From the NCBI GenBank assembly GCA_964609465.1, contig CAZSSQ010000134.1, forward strand, positions 1 to 6,632: a stretch of 6,632 bases of DNA, in the 5' to 3' direction. Source of the stretch: CAVSBT01 sp964609465 (GTDB lineage Bacteria > Chloroflexota > Dehalococcoidia > DSTF01 > JALHUB01). The notes below the pieces were generated by a model. That model was not told the DNA's origin, ran no database searches, and saw nothing but the letters and a program-made list of their open reading frames with translations. This document shows, one piece after another, positions 1-5,584 of this stretch. Every line of letters begins with the position of its first letter. Position 1 is the first letter of the stretch. The position numbers and the translations under genes were made by a program.

Positions 1-14
1 TCGTTGATGACCAT

Positions 15-43
15 GTGACACAGCCGCCCGCAGCCGCTACACT
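15..43 (+). promoter_or_regulatory. Candidate sigma-70-type promoter for glpK
   Basis: A -35-like GTGACA (15-20, five of six consensus bases) is separated by 17 bases from a -10-like TACACT (38-43, four of six). Spacing and orientation suit glpK, whose ATG lies about 140 bases downstream. If used, transcription would start near position 50 and the palindrome at 51-120 would be part of the glpK leader RNA. This is a match by eye in GC-rich DNA, where chance matches are fewer than in AT-rich DNA but still occur. Confidence 0.4.
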
Positions 44-50
44 GTCGCCG

Positions 51-120
51 CGCCCGTGGTTCGACAGGCTCACCACGAGCGGAATCCGAAATCCGCTCGC
101 CCTGAGCCCGTCGAAGGGCG
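51..120. repeat. Long imperfect palindrome (dispersed-repeat type) in the glpK leader
   Basis: The arms 60-83 and 92-115 are inverted copies matching at 20 of 24 positions around an 8-base loop (84-91). From the inside out the stem is 8 bp (76-83 with 92-99), a 3x3 internal loop (73-75 / 100-102), 6 bp (67-72 with 103-108), one A-C mismatch, and 6 bp (60-65 with 110-115). After a 4-base bulge, CGCCC (51-55) can pair with GGGCG (116-120). The cores TTCGACAGGCTCA and TGAGCCCGTCGAA resemble a palindromic intergenic repeat I recognise from many bacterial genomes, a REP- or MITE-like family. That likeness is from memory. It could act as a leader hairpin, an upstream terminator, or simply a mobile repeat. 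Confidence 0.7.
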
Positions 121-174
121 GGAAACGAGTTACTCAGCACGCTGCTAGGCGGGGCCGCCAGCTATTCCACGCCC

Positions 175-181
175 GGAGGAG
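175..181 (+). promoter_or_regulatory. Ribosome binding site of glpK
   Basis: GGAGGAG at 175-181, with the GGAGG core five bases before the ATG at 185, fixes the glpK start. Confidence 0.8.
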
Positions 182-184
182 CCC

Positions 185-1675
185 ATGACTCGATACGTCC
201 TGGCCCTGGACCAGGGCACCTCCAGCTCCCGCGCCATCCTCTTCGACGAGGAGGCGCAACCCATCGCCTCCTACAGCCGCGAGTTCCCCCAGATCTACCC
301 CCAGGCCGGCTGGGTGGAGCACAACCCCGAGGACATCTGGTCGTCGCAACTGGAGGCGGCGCAGGCTGTCCTGCGCGAGGCCGGCGTCCCGGCCAGCGAG
401 ATAGCCGCCATCGGCATCACCAACCAGCGGGAGACGGCCGTGGTCTGGGAGAAGGGAAGCGGCCGGCCCCTCTGCAACGCCGTCGTCTGGCAGTGCCGGC
501 GCACCGCCGCCCTCTGCGATGCGCTGAAGGCTCGAGGCCGCGAGCCCTTCATCCGCGAGCGCAGCGGCCTGGTGATAGACGCCTACTTCTCGGCCAGCAA
601 GGTGCAGTGGATGCTGGACTACGTCGAGGGCGCCCGCGCCCGCGCCGAACGCGGCGAGCTCCTCTTCGGCACCGTCGACGCCTGGCTCATCTACCGGCTC
701 ACCGGCGGGCGCGTGCACGCCACCGACCCCAGCAACGCCTCACGCACCATGCTCTACAACATCCACAGCGGCCGGTGGGACCCCGACCTTCTGGCCGAGT
801 TCAGCGTGCCGGCGTCGATGTTGCCGGAGGTCCGCCCCTCGAGCGGCGTGCTGGGGGAGACGGAGCCCGGCCTGCTGGGCGCTGCCGTCCCCATCGCCGG
901 CGTGGCCGGCGACCAGCAGGCGGCCCTCTTCGGCCAGGGCTGCTTCCAGGAGGGTACCGCCAAGAACACCTACGGCACCGGCTGCTTCGTCCTCCTCAAC
1001 ACCGGCCGCCGCCCGGTCCCCTCGGAGAAGCTCATCACCACCGTGGCCTGGGGGCTCGATGGCGAGCTTCACTACGCTCTGGAAGGGAGCATCTTCGTTG
1101 CTGGGGCCGCCATTCAGTGGCTGCGCGACGGCCTCCGCATCCTGAAGGACGCCGCCGAAAGCGAGACCCTGGCCTCGGCCGTGAAGGACAGCGGCGGGGT
1201 CTACCTGGTGCCTGCCTTCGTCGGGCTGGGCGCGCCCCACTGGGACATGTACGCCCGCGGCGCCGTGATGGGCCTCACCCGTGGCACCACCCGCGAGCAC
1301 CTGGTGCGCGCCACGCTGGAGTCCATCGCCTTCCAGACCCGCGACGTGCTGGAGGTCATGGAGGCCGAGTCCGGCATCGCCTTCCCGGAGCTTCGGGCTG
1401 ACGGGGGCGCCGCCCGCAATGACCTCCTCATGCAGATCCAGGCCGACGTCCTGGGCCGGCCCGTCCTGCGCCCCGTTGTCATCGAGACGACGGCCCTGGG
1501 GGCGGCTTACCTGGCCGGACTAGGGGTGGGTCTGTGGAAAGACATGGGTCAGGTGGGCCGTCACTGGCGCCTGGACCGCCGCTTCGAGCCAGCCATGGGC
1601 GAAGACCAGCGCCAGGCGCTCTACGACGGCTGGCGGCGGGCCGTCGAGCGGGCCCTCGGGTGGGCCCAGAGCTAG
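185..1675 (+). CDS. glpK: Glycerol kinase
   Basis: ATP-dependent glycerol kinase (EC 2.7.1.30, FGGY family) makes sn-glycerol 3-phosphate in the cytoplasm, for glycerol use and lipid synthesis. At 496 residues it is full length. The N-terminal phosphate loop is DQGTSSSR (9-16). Against E. coli GlpK from memory, the glycerol-contacting residues are all kept: Arg82-Glu83, Trp102, Tyr134, the catalytic base Asp243 in AGDQQAALFGQ, and Phe268. The FGGY region YFSASKVQWML (134-144), the GLGAPHWDMYARGA stretch (347-360) and the C-terminal nucleotide motif DGGAARNDLLMQ (406-417) are intact. The E. coli GGKGGTR loop that binds fructose-1,6-bisphosphate is replaced by PGLLGAA (228-234), and no phosphorylatable His is present there as in firmicute enzymes, so the classical controls are probably missing. 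No glpF or glpD adjoins it. It converges on the lipoprotein gene, leaving 21 bases. Confidence 0.97.
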   Translation: MTRYVLALDQGTSSSRAILFDEEAQPIASYSREFPQIYPQAGWVEHNPEDIWSSQLEAAQAVLREAGVPASEIAAIGITNQRETAVVWEKGSGRPLCNAVVWQCRRTAALCDALKARGREPFIRERSGLVIDAYFSASKVQWMLDYVEGARARAERGELLFGTVDAWLIYRLTGGRVHATDPSNASRTMLYNIHSGRWDPDLLAEFSVPASMLPEVRPSSGVLGETEPGLLGAAVPIAGVAGDQQAALFGQGCFQEGTAKNTYGTGCFVLLNTGRRPVPSEKLITTVAWGLDGELHYALEGSIFVAGAAIQWLRDGLRILKDAAESETLASAVKDSGGVYLVPAFVGLGAPHWDMYARGAVMGLTRGTTREHLVRATLESIAFQTRDVLEVMEAESGIAFPELRADGGAARNDLLMQIQADVLGRPVLRPVVIETTALGAAYLAGLGVGLWKDMGQVGRHWRLDRRFEPAMGEDQRQALYDGWRRAVERALGWAQS

Positions 1676-1696
1676 GAGAGGAAGCAGGGAGAGGCT

Positions 1697-2317
1697 TCAG
1701 GGCTTAGCCGAGGGAACAGTCTCCGTCTCCTCGTGGTCCACGACAAGCTCGCTGCCGTCCCAGCCGTAGTAGGTGTGGAGGAGCTGACTGGGGCAACAGA
1801 GGGGGTCCTCGGGCGCGTAGACAGGCTGAGTCTCCACCAGCGCCCCATCCTCGACGCTGACCGTGACCCGTCCGGCCTCCGGCCTCATCACTAGGAACTC
1901 CTCCAGGTCGCCCCCACGATAGCCGAAGACAGCGTAGGCGACGTTGCCACCGGTGCCACCGGAACTGACGGGCACCACGGCCTCTTCGACGCCGTCGCCC
2001 GTCAGGTCGGCGAAGATGATCTGCTCGGGCAGCAGGCGGCCGCCGCTCTCAGCCAGCAGGTCTTCCACGGCCGGCACCTGCGAGAAGTCCACCGCTTCGA
2101 TGTCGGGGCTGGCGACGACCGTCGCCGTCGGCTCCAGCGTCGGCGCGGGCGAAGACGTGGGCGCAGGCGAGGACGTGGGCGTGGCCTCGGGTTCTTGTTC
2201 CTGGCCAATGTCGCAGGCGGCTACCAGCAGGGCGGCCACGACGAGCAGCATGCCTAGCACCCGCCCCGGTCGGTGGAGAAGACTTCCCCTACGATAGCCA
2301 CCGGACAAACCTGCCAT
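1697..2317 (-). CDS. Lipoprotein with Thr/Pro/Ser linker and 'CCPS' motif domain
   Basis: This 206-residue predicted lipoprotein of unknown role begins with a basic n-region (RR at 9-10, R16, R19), a hydrophobic stretch (20-34) and a lipobox ending VAAC, so Cys35 would be lipidated and the protein held on the outer face of the membrane. Residues 41-71 are a Thr/Pro/Ser/Ala linker with a tandem TSSPAP unit. The folded part (about 72-200) has an FG-GAP-like FADLTGDGVEEAVV segment (102-115) and a C-terminal DPLCCPSQ...YYGWDG pattern (171-188; Cys174, Cys175). I recall similar 'CCPS' sequences in actinobacterial LppP/LprE-like lipoproteins, but that link is tentative. The ATG is preceded by GAGGG six to seven bases upstream. 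Only 31 bases separate it from the CARDB-like gene before it, which suggests co-transcription. It converges on glpK. Confidence 0.85.
   Translation of the reverse strand: MAGLSGGYRRGSLLHRPGRVLGMLLVVAALLVAACDIGQEQEPEATPTSSPAPTSSPAPTLEPTATVVASPDIEAVDFSQVPAVEDLLAESGGRLLPEQIIFADLTGDGVEEAVVPVSSGGTGGNVAYAVFGYRGGDLEEFLVMRPEAGRVTVSVEDGALVETQPVYAPEDPLCCPSQLLHTYYGWDGSELVVDHEETETVPSAKP
2143..2178. repeat. Two tandem 18-bp units in the lipoprotein linker
   Basis: Positions 2143-2160 and 2161-2178 are adjacent 18-base units identical at 16 of 18 positions. On the minus strand they encode the repeated TSSPAP linker of the lipoprotein. The unit length is a multiple of three, so gain or loss by slippage would change linker length without breaking the frame. 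Confidence 0.75.
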
Positions 2318-2348
2318 TGGTCGTCCCTCTACCAGCCTGGCCCGCTCC

Positions 2349-3413
2349 TCAGGAGATAGTCCCTACCCATACGTTGTTGGCCGGGTTCGCATCCGGCGGG
2401 TCCGTCATCTGCACCTGCACCGTCATCTGCACCCCCGGTACCACCGTCACGCCTGGGACCTCCACTGTCTCGAAGTCCAGGGGCTCGATGGTGAGCTGGT
2501 AGGTAGATATCATCGCGGGCTGGCTTGCACCCCCGGTGTACACCGTCACCTCGACTGTGACCTGCCGCGCCGGAGCGTCGGTAGGATTGTGAATGACTAC
2601 CAGCGGCCGGTTCGTCTCGGTGGAGCGGAAGACGCCGTGCACCTCGAGATCGAGGGCGACATCAGGAGCGAGCTGCTTGGCCAGGCCGTTGTTATTGTCG
2701 TCCTCCTCGGGGATCAGGTTGTTGGGGTCCACGACGGCCAGCACCAGCTCCGGCCTGTAGATCACCTGGTCCTCGAGGACGATGGACACGCTGGTGCCCG
2801 GCGACAAGGCCTGGGTAAGCGTCACCGTCTCCGCCGCCACACCGCGGAGCCGCAACTCAATCTGCTGGCCGACCGGCACCGTGCCCTCTCCCTGGTTGCC
2901 CAGGAACACCCCCAGGACGTCGTTGGACACGAATATGTCCAGCACCACGAGGTCGGGAAGTACAGGGGGCGGCGTGGGCGTCGCCGTGGGCCGCGGTGTC
3001 GACGTAGGGGGTACAGGAGTGGACGTCGCCGCCGGAAGCGTAGGCGACGGGGCCGGCGGCGTCTCACCCGGAGCCAGCGTGGGCTCCGGCCCGGGCGTCC
3101 CGGTCTCCTCCGGCGGCGGAGGCGGAGTCGCCTCCGGCGTTTCCTCAGGGGGTACGCCGCCGGACGGCGTCGCTGTGTCGGCTGGAGGCATGAGAGCGGA
3201 GGGAGTTCCGCCCGGGGTGCCCGTGCTGACCGGAGTGCCACCCTTGGGAGTGCGGGTGACGGTGACTGTACGTGAGAGGGGGGTGCGGGTAGGGGAGCGA
3301 ACAACGGTGGGCCCGCCCTCGCCTTCGCCGCAGAACGCGAGCACGAGGGCAGCCAGGCCAGCCCCCGCAACGAGGGCCACCAGCGAGCCAATGAGCGGCC
3401 AGCGCAGGGTCAC
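2349..3413 (-). CDS. Membrane-anchored Pro/Thr-rich protein with CARDB-like domains
   Basis: This 354-residue exported protein has a short N-terminus, one hydrophobic anchor (about 7-27), a roughly 120-residue low-complexity Pro/Thr/Glu/Gly linker (34-152), then two beta-rich domains. The first (153-245) starts PDLVVLDIFVSN, carries GNQGEGTVPVGQ and LSPGTSV, and ends VVDPNNLIPEEDDNNN, the usual shape of CARDB (cell-adhesion-related) domains. The second (about 252-354) has HNPTDAPARQVTVEV and ends DPPDANPANN, a similar fold signature. Cys28 follows the anchor, but with Phe at -1 the lipobox is poor, so a transmembrane anchor is likelier. The start is GTG at 3413, with GGGGGAG (3420-3426) six bases upstream. 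The frame stays open 22 codons further (to TAG 3480-3482) but holds no ATG, GTG or TTG. It is probably an extracellular stalk or binding protein; its ligand is unknown. Confidence 0.87.
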   Translation of the reverse strand: MTLRWPLIGSLVALVAGAGLAALVLAFCGEGEGGPTVVRSPTRTPLSRTVTVTRTPKGGTPVSTGTPGGTPSALMPPADTATPSGGVPPEETPEATPPPPPEETGTPGPEPTLAPGETPPAPSPTLPAATSTPVPPTSTPRPTATPTPPPVLPDLVVLDIFVSNDVLGVFLGNQGEGTVPVGQQIELRLRGVAAETVTLTQALSPGTSVSIVLEDQVIYRPELVLAVVDPNNLIPEEDDNNNGLAKQLAPDVALDLEVHGVFRSTETNRPLVVIHNPTDAPARQVTVEVTVYTGGASQPAMISTYQLTIEPLDFETVEVPGVTVVPGVQMTVQVQMTDPPDANPANNVWVGTIS

Positions 3414-3500
3414 GGAAGGCTCCCCCTCAGGGCTCTTTTCCGGGCCGGGCGGGCGACCCCTGTCCCGGTCGATGGAAGCCTAGCCCGCCACCACTTGCGC

Positions 3501-3536
3501 AGCATAGCCCCGCGGGCACCCTCTTGGCAAGAGTGT
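3501..3536 (-). promoter_or_regulatory. Candidate promoter with embedded palindrome (possible operator)
   Basis: On the minus strand TTGCCA (3525-3530, five of six -35 bases) and TATGCT (3501-3506, four of six -10 bases) are 18 bases apart, pointing at the CARDB-like gene at 3413. The -35 box lies in a perfect inverted repeat, CTCTTG-G-CAAGAG (3521-3533), which extends to 8 of 9 pairs over 3518-3536. A palindrome across a -35 box is a common operator layout, but no regulator gene is nearby. The predicted transcript would have about an 80-base leader. Confidence 0.45.
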
Positions 3537-3574
3537 ACTCATGATACGGATTCTGCTAGCGAGTGTAGGCAGAG

Positions 3575-4576
3575 CTACTTCGAAGCTGCCTGAGGGTTCA
3601 CGAGGTTGGCGGGCTTCTCCCCTCGCAGGACGCAGAGAATGGCCTCCGCCGCCATGTCCGCCATCCGGGTGCGGGTGGCGACGCTGGCGCTGGCGACGTG
3701 TGGCGTCAACGTCAGGTTGTCCAGGTCCAGAAGGGGGTCGCCGCCGGGCACCGGCTCCACCTCGGCCACATCCAGGCCCGCGCCGGCGATGCTGCGCGAG
3801 CGGAGGGCGTCGCAGAGGGCCTGCTGATCGACGACGCCGCCCCGCGAGGTGTTGACAAGGATGGCGCTGGGCTTCATAAGACCTAGTTCCCGACGGCCGA
3901 TCAGGTGGCGGGTCTCGGCCGTGAGGGGCACGTGCAGGGTCACGAGGTCGGACTCTCGCAGGAGCGTATCCAGAGGCACGAAGCGGGCATCCAGCTCCGC
4001 CTCCAGCTCGGGCCAGCGCTGACTGTCGAAGTAGAGGAGGCGCATGGCGAAGCCGCGGGCCCGGCGGGCCACGGCCCGGCCGATGGCCCCCAGCCCGACG
4101 ATGCCCAGGGTGGCGCCGTACACGTCATAACCCAGCAGAAAGGAGGGGTGCCAGGTGCGCCAGCCATCGCTACGGGCCAGGCGGTCCCCCTCCACAACCC
4201 GGCGTGCCGCCGCCAGCAACAGGGCGAAGGCGAAATCGGCGGTGGTCTCCGTGAGGACGCCAGGGGTGTTGGCCACCAGCACACCGCGGGCGGTGGCGGC
4301 CGCCACGTCGATGTTGTCATAGCCCACAGCCATGTTGCTGACGATGCGCAGCCGGGGGGCGCTGTCCAGGAGAACAGCGTCGACGCGATCCGTGAGAAGG
4401 GTCAGAAGCGCGTCGGCGCGGGCGGCCTGACGCAGGATCTCCTCCCTCGGTGGGGCCTCCTGGTCGGGCCAGACCTCCACCTGGGCGGCGGACCGCAGCC
4501 TCTCGACGGCGCCCCCGGGCAGCTCGCGGGTGACGAACACGTGGGGATGCGCGGAGGAAGAAGGTTCAGCCGTCAT
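3575..4576 (-). CDS. D-2-hydroxyacid dehydrogenase, glyoxylate/hydroxypyruvate reductase-like
   Basis: This 333-residue cytoplasmic oxidoreductase of the D-isomer-specific 2-hydroxyacid dehydrogenase family probably reduces glyoxylate to glycolate or hydroxypyruvate to D-glycerate. The Rossmann glycine motif is GLGAIG (161-166). The expected catalytic triad is present: Arg245 (NTSRGG), Glu274 (AEVEP) and His293 (TPHVAS). The substrate-loop segment NMAVGYDNID (81-90) and the stretch LGYDVYGATLGIVGLG match the GyaR/GRHPR branch better than phosphoglycerate dehydrogenase, and there is no ACT domain. Asp184 at the end of the second Rossmann strand (LLYFD) suggests NAD(H) rather than NADP(H). The start ATG has only a weak upstream site. 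It follows the YHS gene by 27 bases and is probably translated from the same message. The exact substrate is open; formate or lactate dehydrogenase is less likely from these motifs. Confidence 0.92.
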   Translation of the reverse strand: MTAEPSSSAHPHVFVTRELPGGAVERLRSAAQVEVWPDQEAPPREEILRQAARADALLTLLTDRVDAVLLDSAPRLRIVSNMAVGYDNIDVAAATARGVLVANTPGVLTETTADFAFALLLAAARRVVEGDRLARSDGWRTWHPSFLLGYDVYGATLGIVGLGAIGRAVARRARGFAMRLLYFDSQRWPELEAELDARFVPLDTLLRESDLVTLHVPLTAETRHLIGRRELGLMKPSAILVNTSRGGVVDQQALCDALRSRSIAGAGLDVAEVEPVPGGDPLLDLDNLTLTPHVASASVATRTRMADMAAEAILCVLRGEKPANLVNPQAASK

Positions 4577-4603
4577 GATGCTCGCTGTGTCATCGGGGGC
4601 GGG

Positions 4604-4873
4604 CTAGCTCCGCCAGAACTGCCACCACTTGCGCGGTTCAGGGGCGGCCGCCGCCGGCTCCTCTCGCAACGGCTCCTGGGCCATGGGCGGCTGCGCCGGA
4701 GCCTCGGCGGCCGCCTCTTCGGCGGTGCCCAGGAACTTCGCCGGCTCGGCGTCGAACCGCTCCTTGCACGCGATGGCACAGAAGTAGTAGGTAGTGCCCT
4801 CGTAGTCGGAGGTCGCCGCTGCATCCTTGGGGTCGATCTCCATGCCACAGACCGGGTCCTTCACCGTGGCCAT
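4604..4873 (-). CDS. Small YHS-domain protein with Trp-rich C-terminal tail
   Basis: An 89-residue protein. A start 39 bases upstream (4912) is possible, but the ATG at 4873 has GGGAGG (4879-4884) five bases before it and begins directly at the domain, so I chose it. Residues 5-49 are a YHS domain: DPVCGMEID (6-14), Tyr24-Glu25-Gly26, YYFCAIACKERF (29-40) and a PAKFLG end. Cys9, Cys32 and Cys36 are the expected metal ligands. YHS domains occur in copper ATPases, multicomponent monooxygenases and stand-alone metal carriers; the role here is unknown. A flexible Ala/Glu/Pro region (51-80) follows, then the tail RKWWQFWRS (81-89), basic and aromatic, which might touch the membrane surface. It lies 27 bases upstream of the dehydrogenase gene, a possible operon whose logic is not obvious. 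Confidence 0.9.
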   Translation of the reverse strand: MATVKDPVCGMEIDPKDAAATSDYEGTTYYFCAIACKERFDAEPAKFLGTAEEAAAEAPAQPPMAQEPLREEPAAAAPEPRKWWQFWRS

Positions 4874-4878
4874 GCCTG

Positions 4879-4884
4879 CCTCCC
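4879..4884 (-). promoter_or_regulatory. Ribosome binding site deciding the YHS gene start
   Basis: On the minus strand GGGAGG lies five bases before the ATG at 4873. The alternative upstream start at 4912 would only add 13 basic residues (RRHQQVARREAG...) that do not belong to the domain. Confidence 0.75.
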
Positions 4885-4984
4885 TTCGGGCTACTTGCTG
4901 GTGCCGACGCACCTGGCAGAAAGCTTATCGCCGCTCCCGGATGGCACCCGTATGGTAAGGCGTCGGCGCCAAGAATGGAAGCCC

Positions 4985-5013
4985 GCGGCTGCGGCCACGG
5001 CGGGCCGCGCCGC
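4985..5013 (-). terminator. Strong GC hairpin downstream of the four-Cys gene, possible terminator
   Basis: GCGGC (4985-4989), a one-base bulge (T4990) and GCGGCC (4991-4996) pair with GGCCGC (5003-5008) and GCCGC (5009-5013) around a 6-base loop: 11 base pairs, all G-C. It lies about 80 bases past the stop of the minus-strand gene ending at 5095 and before the YHS gene. On the minus strand it is followed by GGGCTTCCATTCTTGG, which is only mildly T-rich, so it is at best a weak intrinsic or factor-assisted terminator. The rest of 4885-5094 holds no gene I can support. Confidence 0.4.
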
Positions 5014-5050
5014 TGCCCCCATCAACGCAAGGCCCCGGCGGGAACCACCT

Positions 5051-5077
5051 CTACCACGCGCACCAGAGCCAGGCGGT
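5051..5077. repeat. 27-bp imperfect direct repeat, copy 1
   Basis: This stretch matches 5515-5541 at 24 of 27 positions in the same orientation, beginning with 16 identical bases (CTACCACGCGCACCAG). The two copies lie just outside the two ends of the gene at 5095-5484 and similarity stops abruptly on both sides. In one minus-strand frame both copies could encode RL-Ala/Pro-LVRVV, but neither lies in a credible gene. Confidence 0.8.
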
Positions 5078-5094
5078 CGGCGTAAGGGCTCAAG

Positions 5095-5484
5095 TCAGGG
5101 CAGGTACGGACCAGATGCCTGGCCCGTGTTGTCGTCAACCAGGAACACGTGTCCGCCACAGGTGGCCTTCCAGATGTGGCGGTCTTCGACATAGTAGACA
5201 TCCCACGCCTTCGGATCGTGGGTCTCACACTCAGGACCGCCCAAGATAGTGGTCGCGCATTGGTTAGGATCTCGGGCTTGCTGATCCCTGCACCACACGG
5301 CGGCGCGCAAACTCACAGCATCAACAACCTGATCCCAACTGAGCATGTTAACGTCGGAGGGTGCTGTTCGCTTTGCCGCCAACCAGGGAGCATCCCCCAC
5401 CACCGGCCAAATGGCGAAGACAGCGGCTGTCGCTAGGGCGAGAACTAGGGCAAGCCCCACGGCTCCCACTGCCAGGCGCCTCAT
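5095..5484 (-). CDS. Small exported four-cysteine protein, unknown function
   Basis: I do not recognise this 129-residue protein. It starts with RR and a strong hydrophobic segment (about 4-29), either an uncleaved anchor or a signal peptide, so the remainder should lie outside the cytoplasm. The mature part has four cysteines (65, 76, 86, 109), enough for two disulfides. The C-terminal stretch has HIWKATCGG (103-111) then FLVDDNTGQ (114-122), reminiscent of the Trp...VD-x-x-TG ending of PepSY-like beta-hairpins; this is a weak resemblance. The start ATG has a clear GGGGAGG (5491-5497) six bases upstream. It lies 100 bases after the helical-protein gene in the same direction and is bracketed by two copies of a 27-bp direct repeat, which suggests that this segment could have been inserted or duplicated as a unit. 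Confidence 0.82.
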   Translation of the reverse strand: MRRLAVGAVGLALVLALATAAVFAIWPVVGDAPWLAAKRTAPSDVNMLSWDQVVDAVSLRAAVWCRDQQARDPNQCATTILGGPECETHDPKAWDVYYVEDRHIWKATCGGHVFLVDDNTGQASGPYLP

Positions 5485-5490
5485 GGTGCA

Positions 5491-5497
5491 CCTCCCC
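5491..5497 (-). promoter_or_regulatory. Ribosome binding site of the four-Cys protein gene
   Basis: GGGGAGG on the minus strand, six bases before the ATG at 5484. It is the best Shine-Dalgarno match of the right-hand genes and supports this small ORF being real. Confidence 0.75.
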
Positions 5498-5514
5498 TCA
5501 CAACGACATTGGCC

Positions 5515-5541
5515 CTACCACGCGCACCAGGGGCAAGCGGT
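5515..5541. repeat. 27-bp imperfect direct repeat, copy 2
   Basis: Second copy of the repeat at 5051-5077 (24 of 27 identical), lying between the start of the four-Cys gene and the end of the helical-protein gene. Offset between the copies is 464 bases. Confidence 0.8.
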
Positions 5542-5584
5542 GTCATCCGTCAAATACAACGGGCAGCCTTTGGTTCATTGGCGG

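Noticed and set aside
134..1401. Open frames on both strands inside glpK (134-718 minus, 493-1401 plus, 740-1300 minus)
   Set aside because: Shadows of glpK. The translations are Arg/Pro- or Gly/Ala-rich without motifs, whereas glpK has all catalytic residues.
2589..3483. Plus-strand Gly/Val- and Arg-rich open frames opposite the CARDB-like gene
   Set aside because: They are the complement of the repetitive Pro/Thr linker. The minus-strand protein has an anchor, stalk and two folded domains with a good ribosome site.
3551..3600. Possible hairpin around the dehydrogenase stop codon (GGCAG...CTGCC)
   Set aside because: Only five base pairs with a 13-base loop and no T-run on the minus strand; not enough to call a terminator.
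4874..5094. Intergenic region checked for tRNA, attachment site or small gene
   Set aside because: No cloverleaf or CCA-type end is visible and no small ORF with a ribosome site was found; only the GC hairpin and one repeat copy are reported.
3905..5194. Long plus-strand open frame (429 codons) across the dehydrogenase and YHS genes
   Set aside because: It is antisense to two genes with clear family motifs. Its own protein is low-complexity Gly/Arg/His-rich, has no recognisable domain, and results from high GC giving few stops.
5022..5228. Minus-strand open frame of 68 codons ending in VEVVPAGALR
   Set aside because: It overlaps the end of the four-Cys gene in another frame, has no ribosome site, and only its tail lies outside that gene. 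The repeat copy at 5051-5077 lies in it, which explains its protein-like look.
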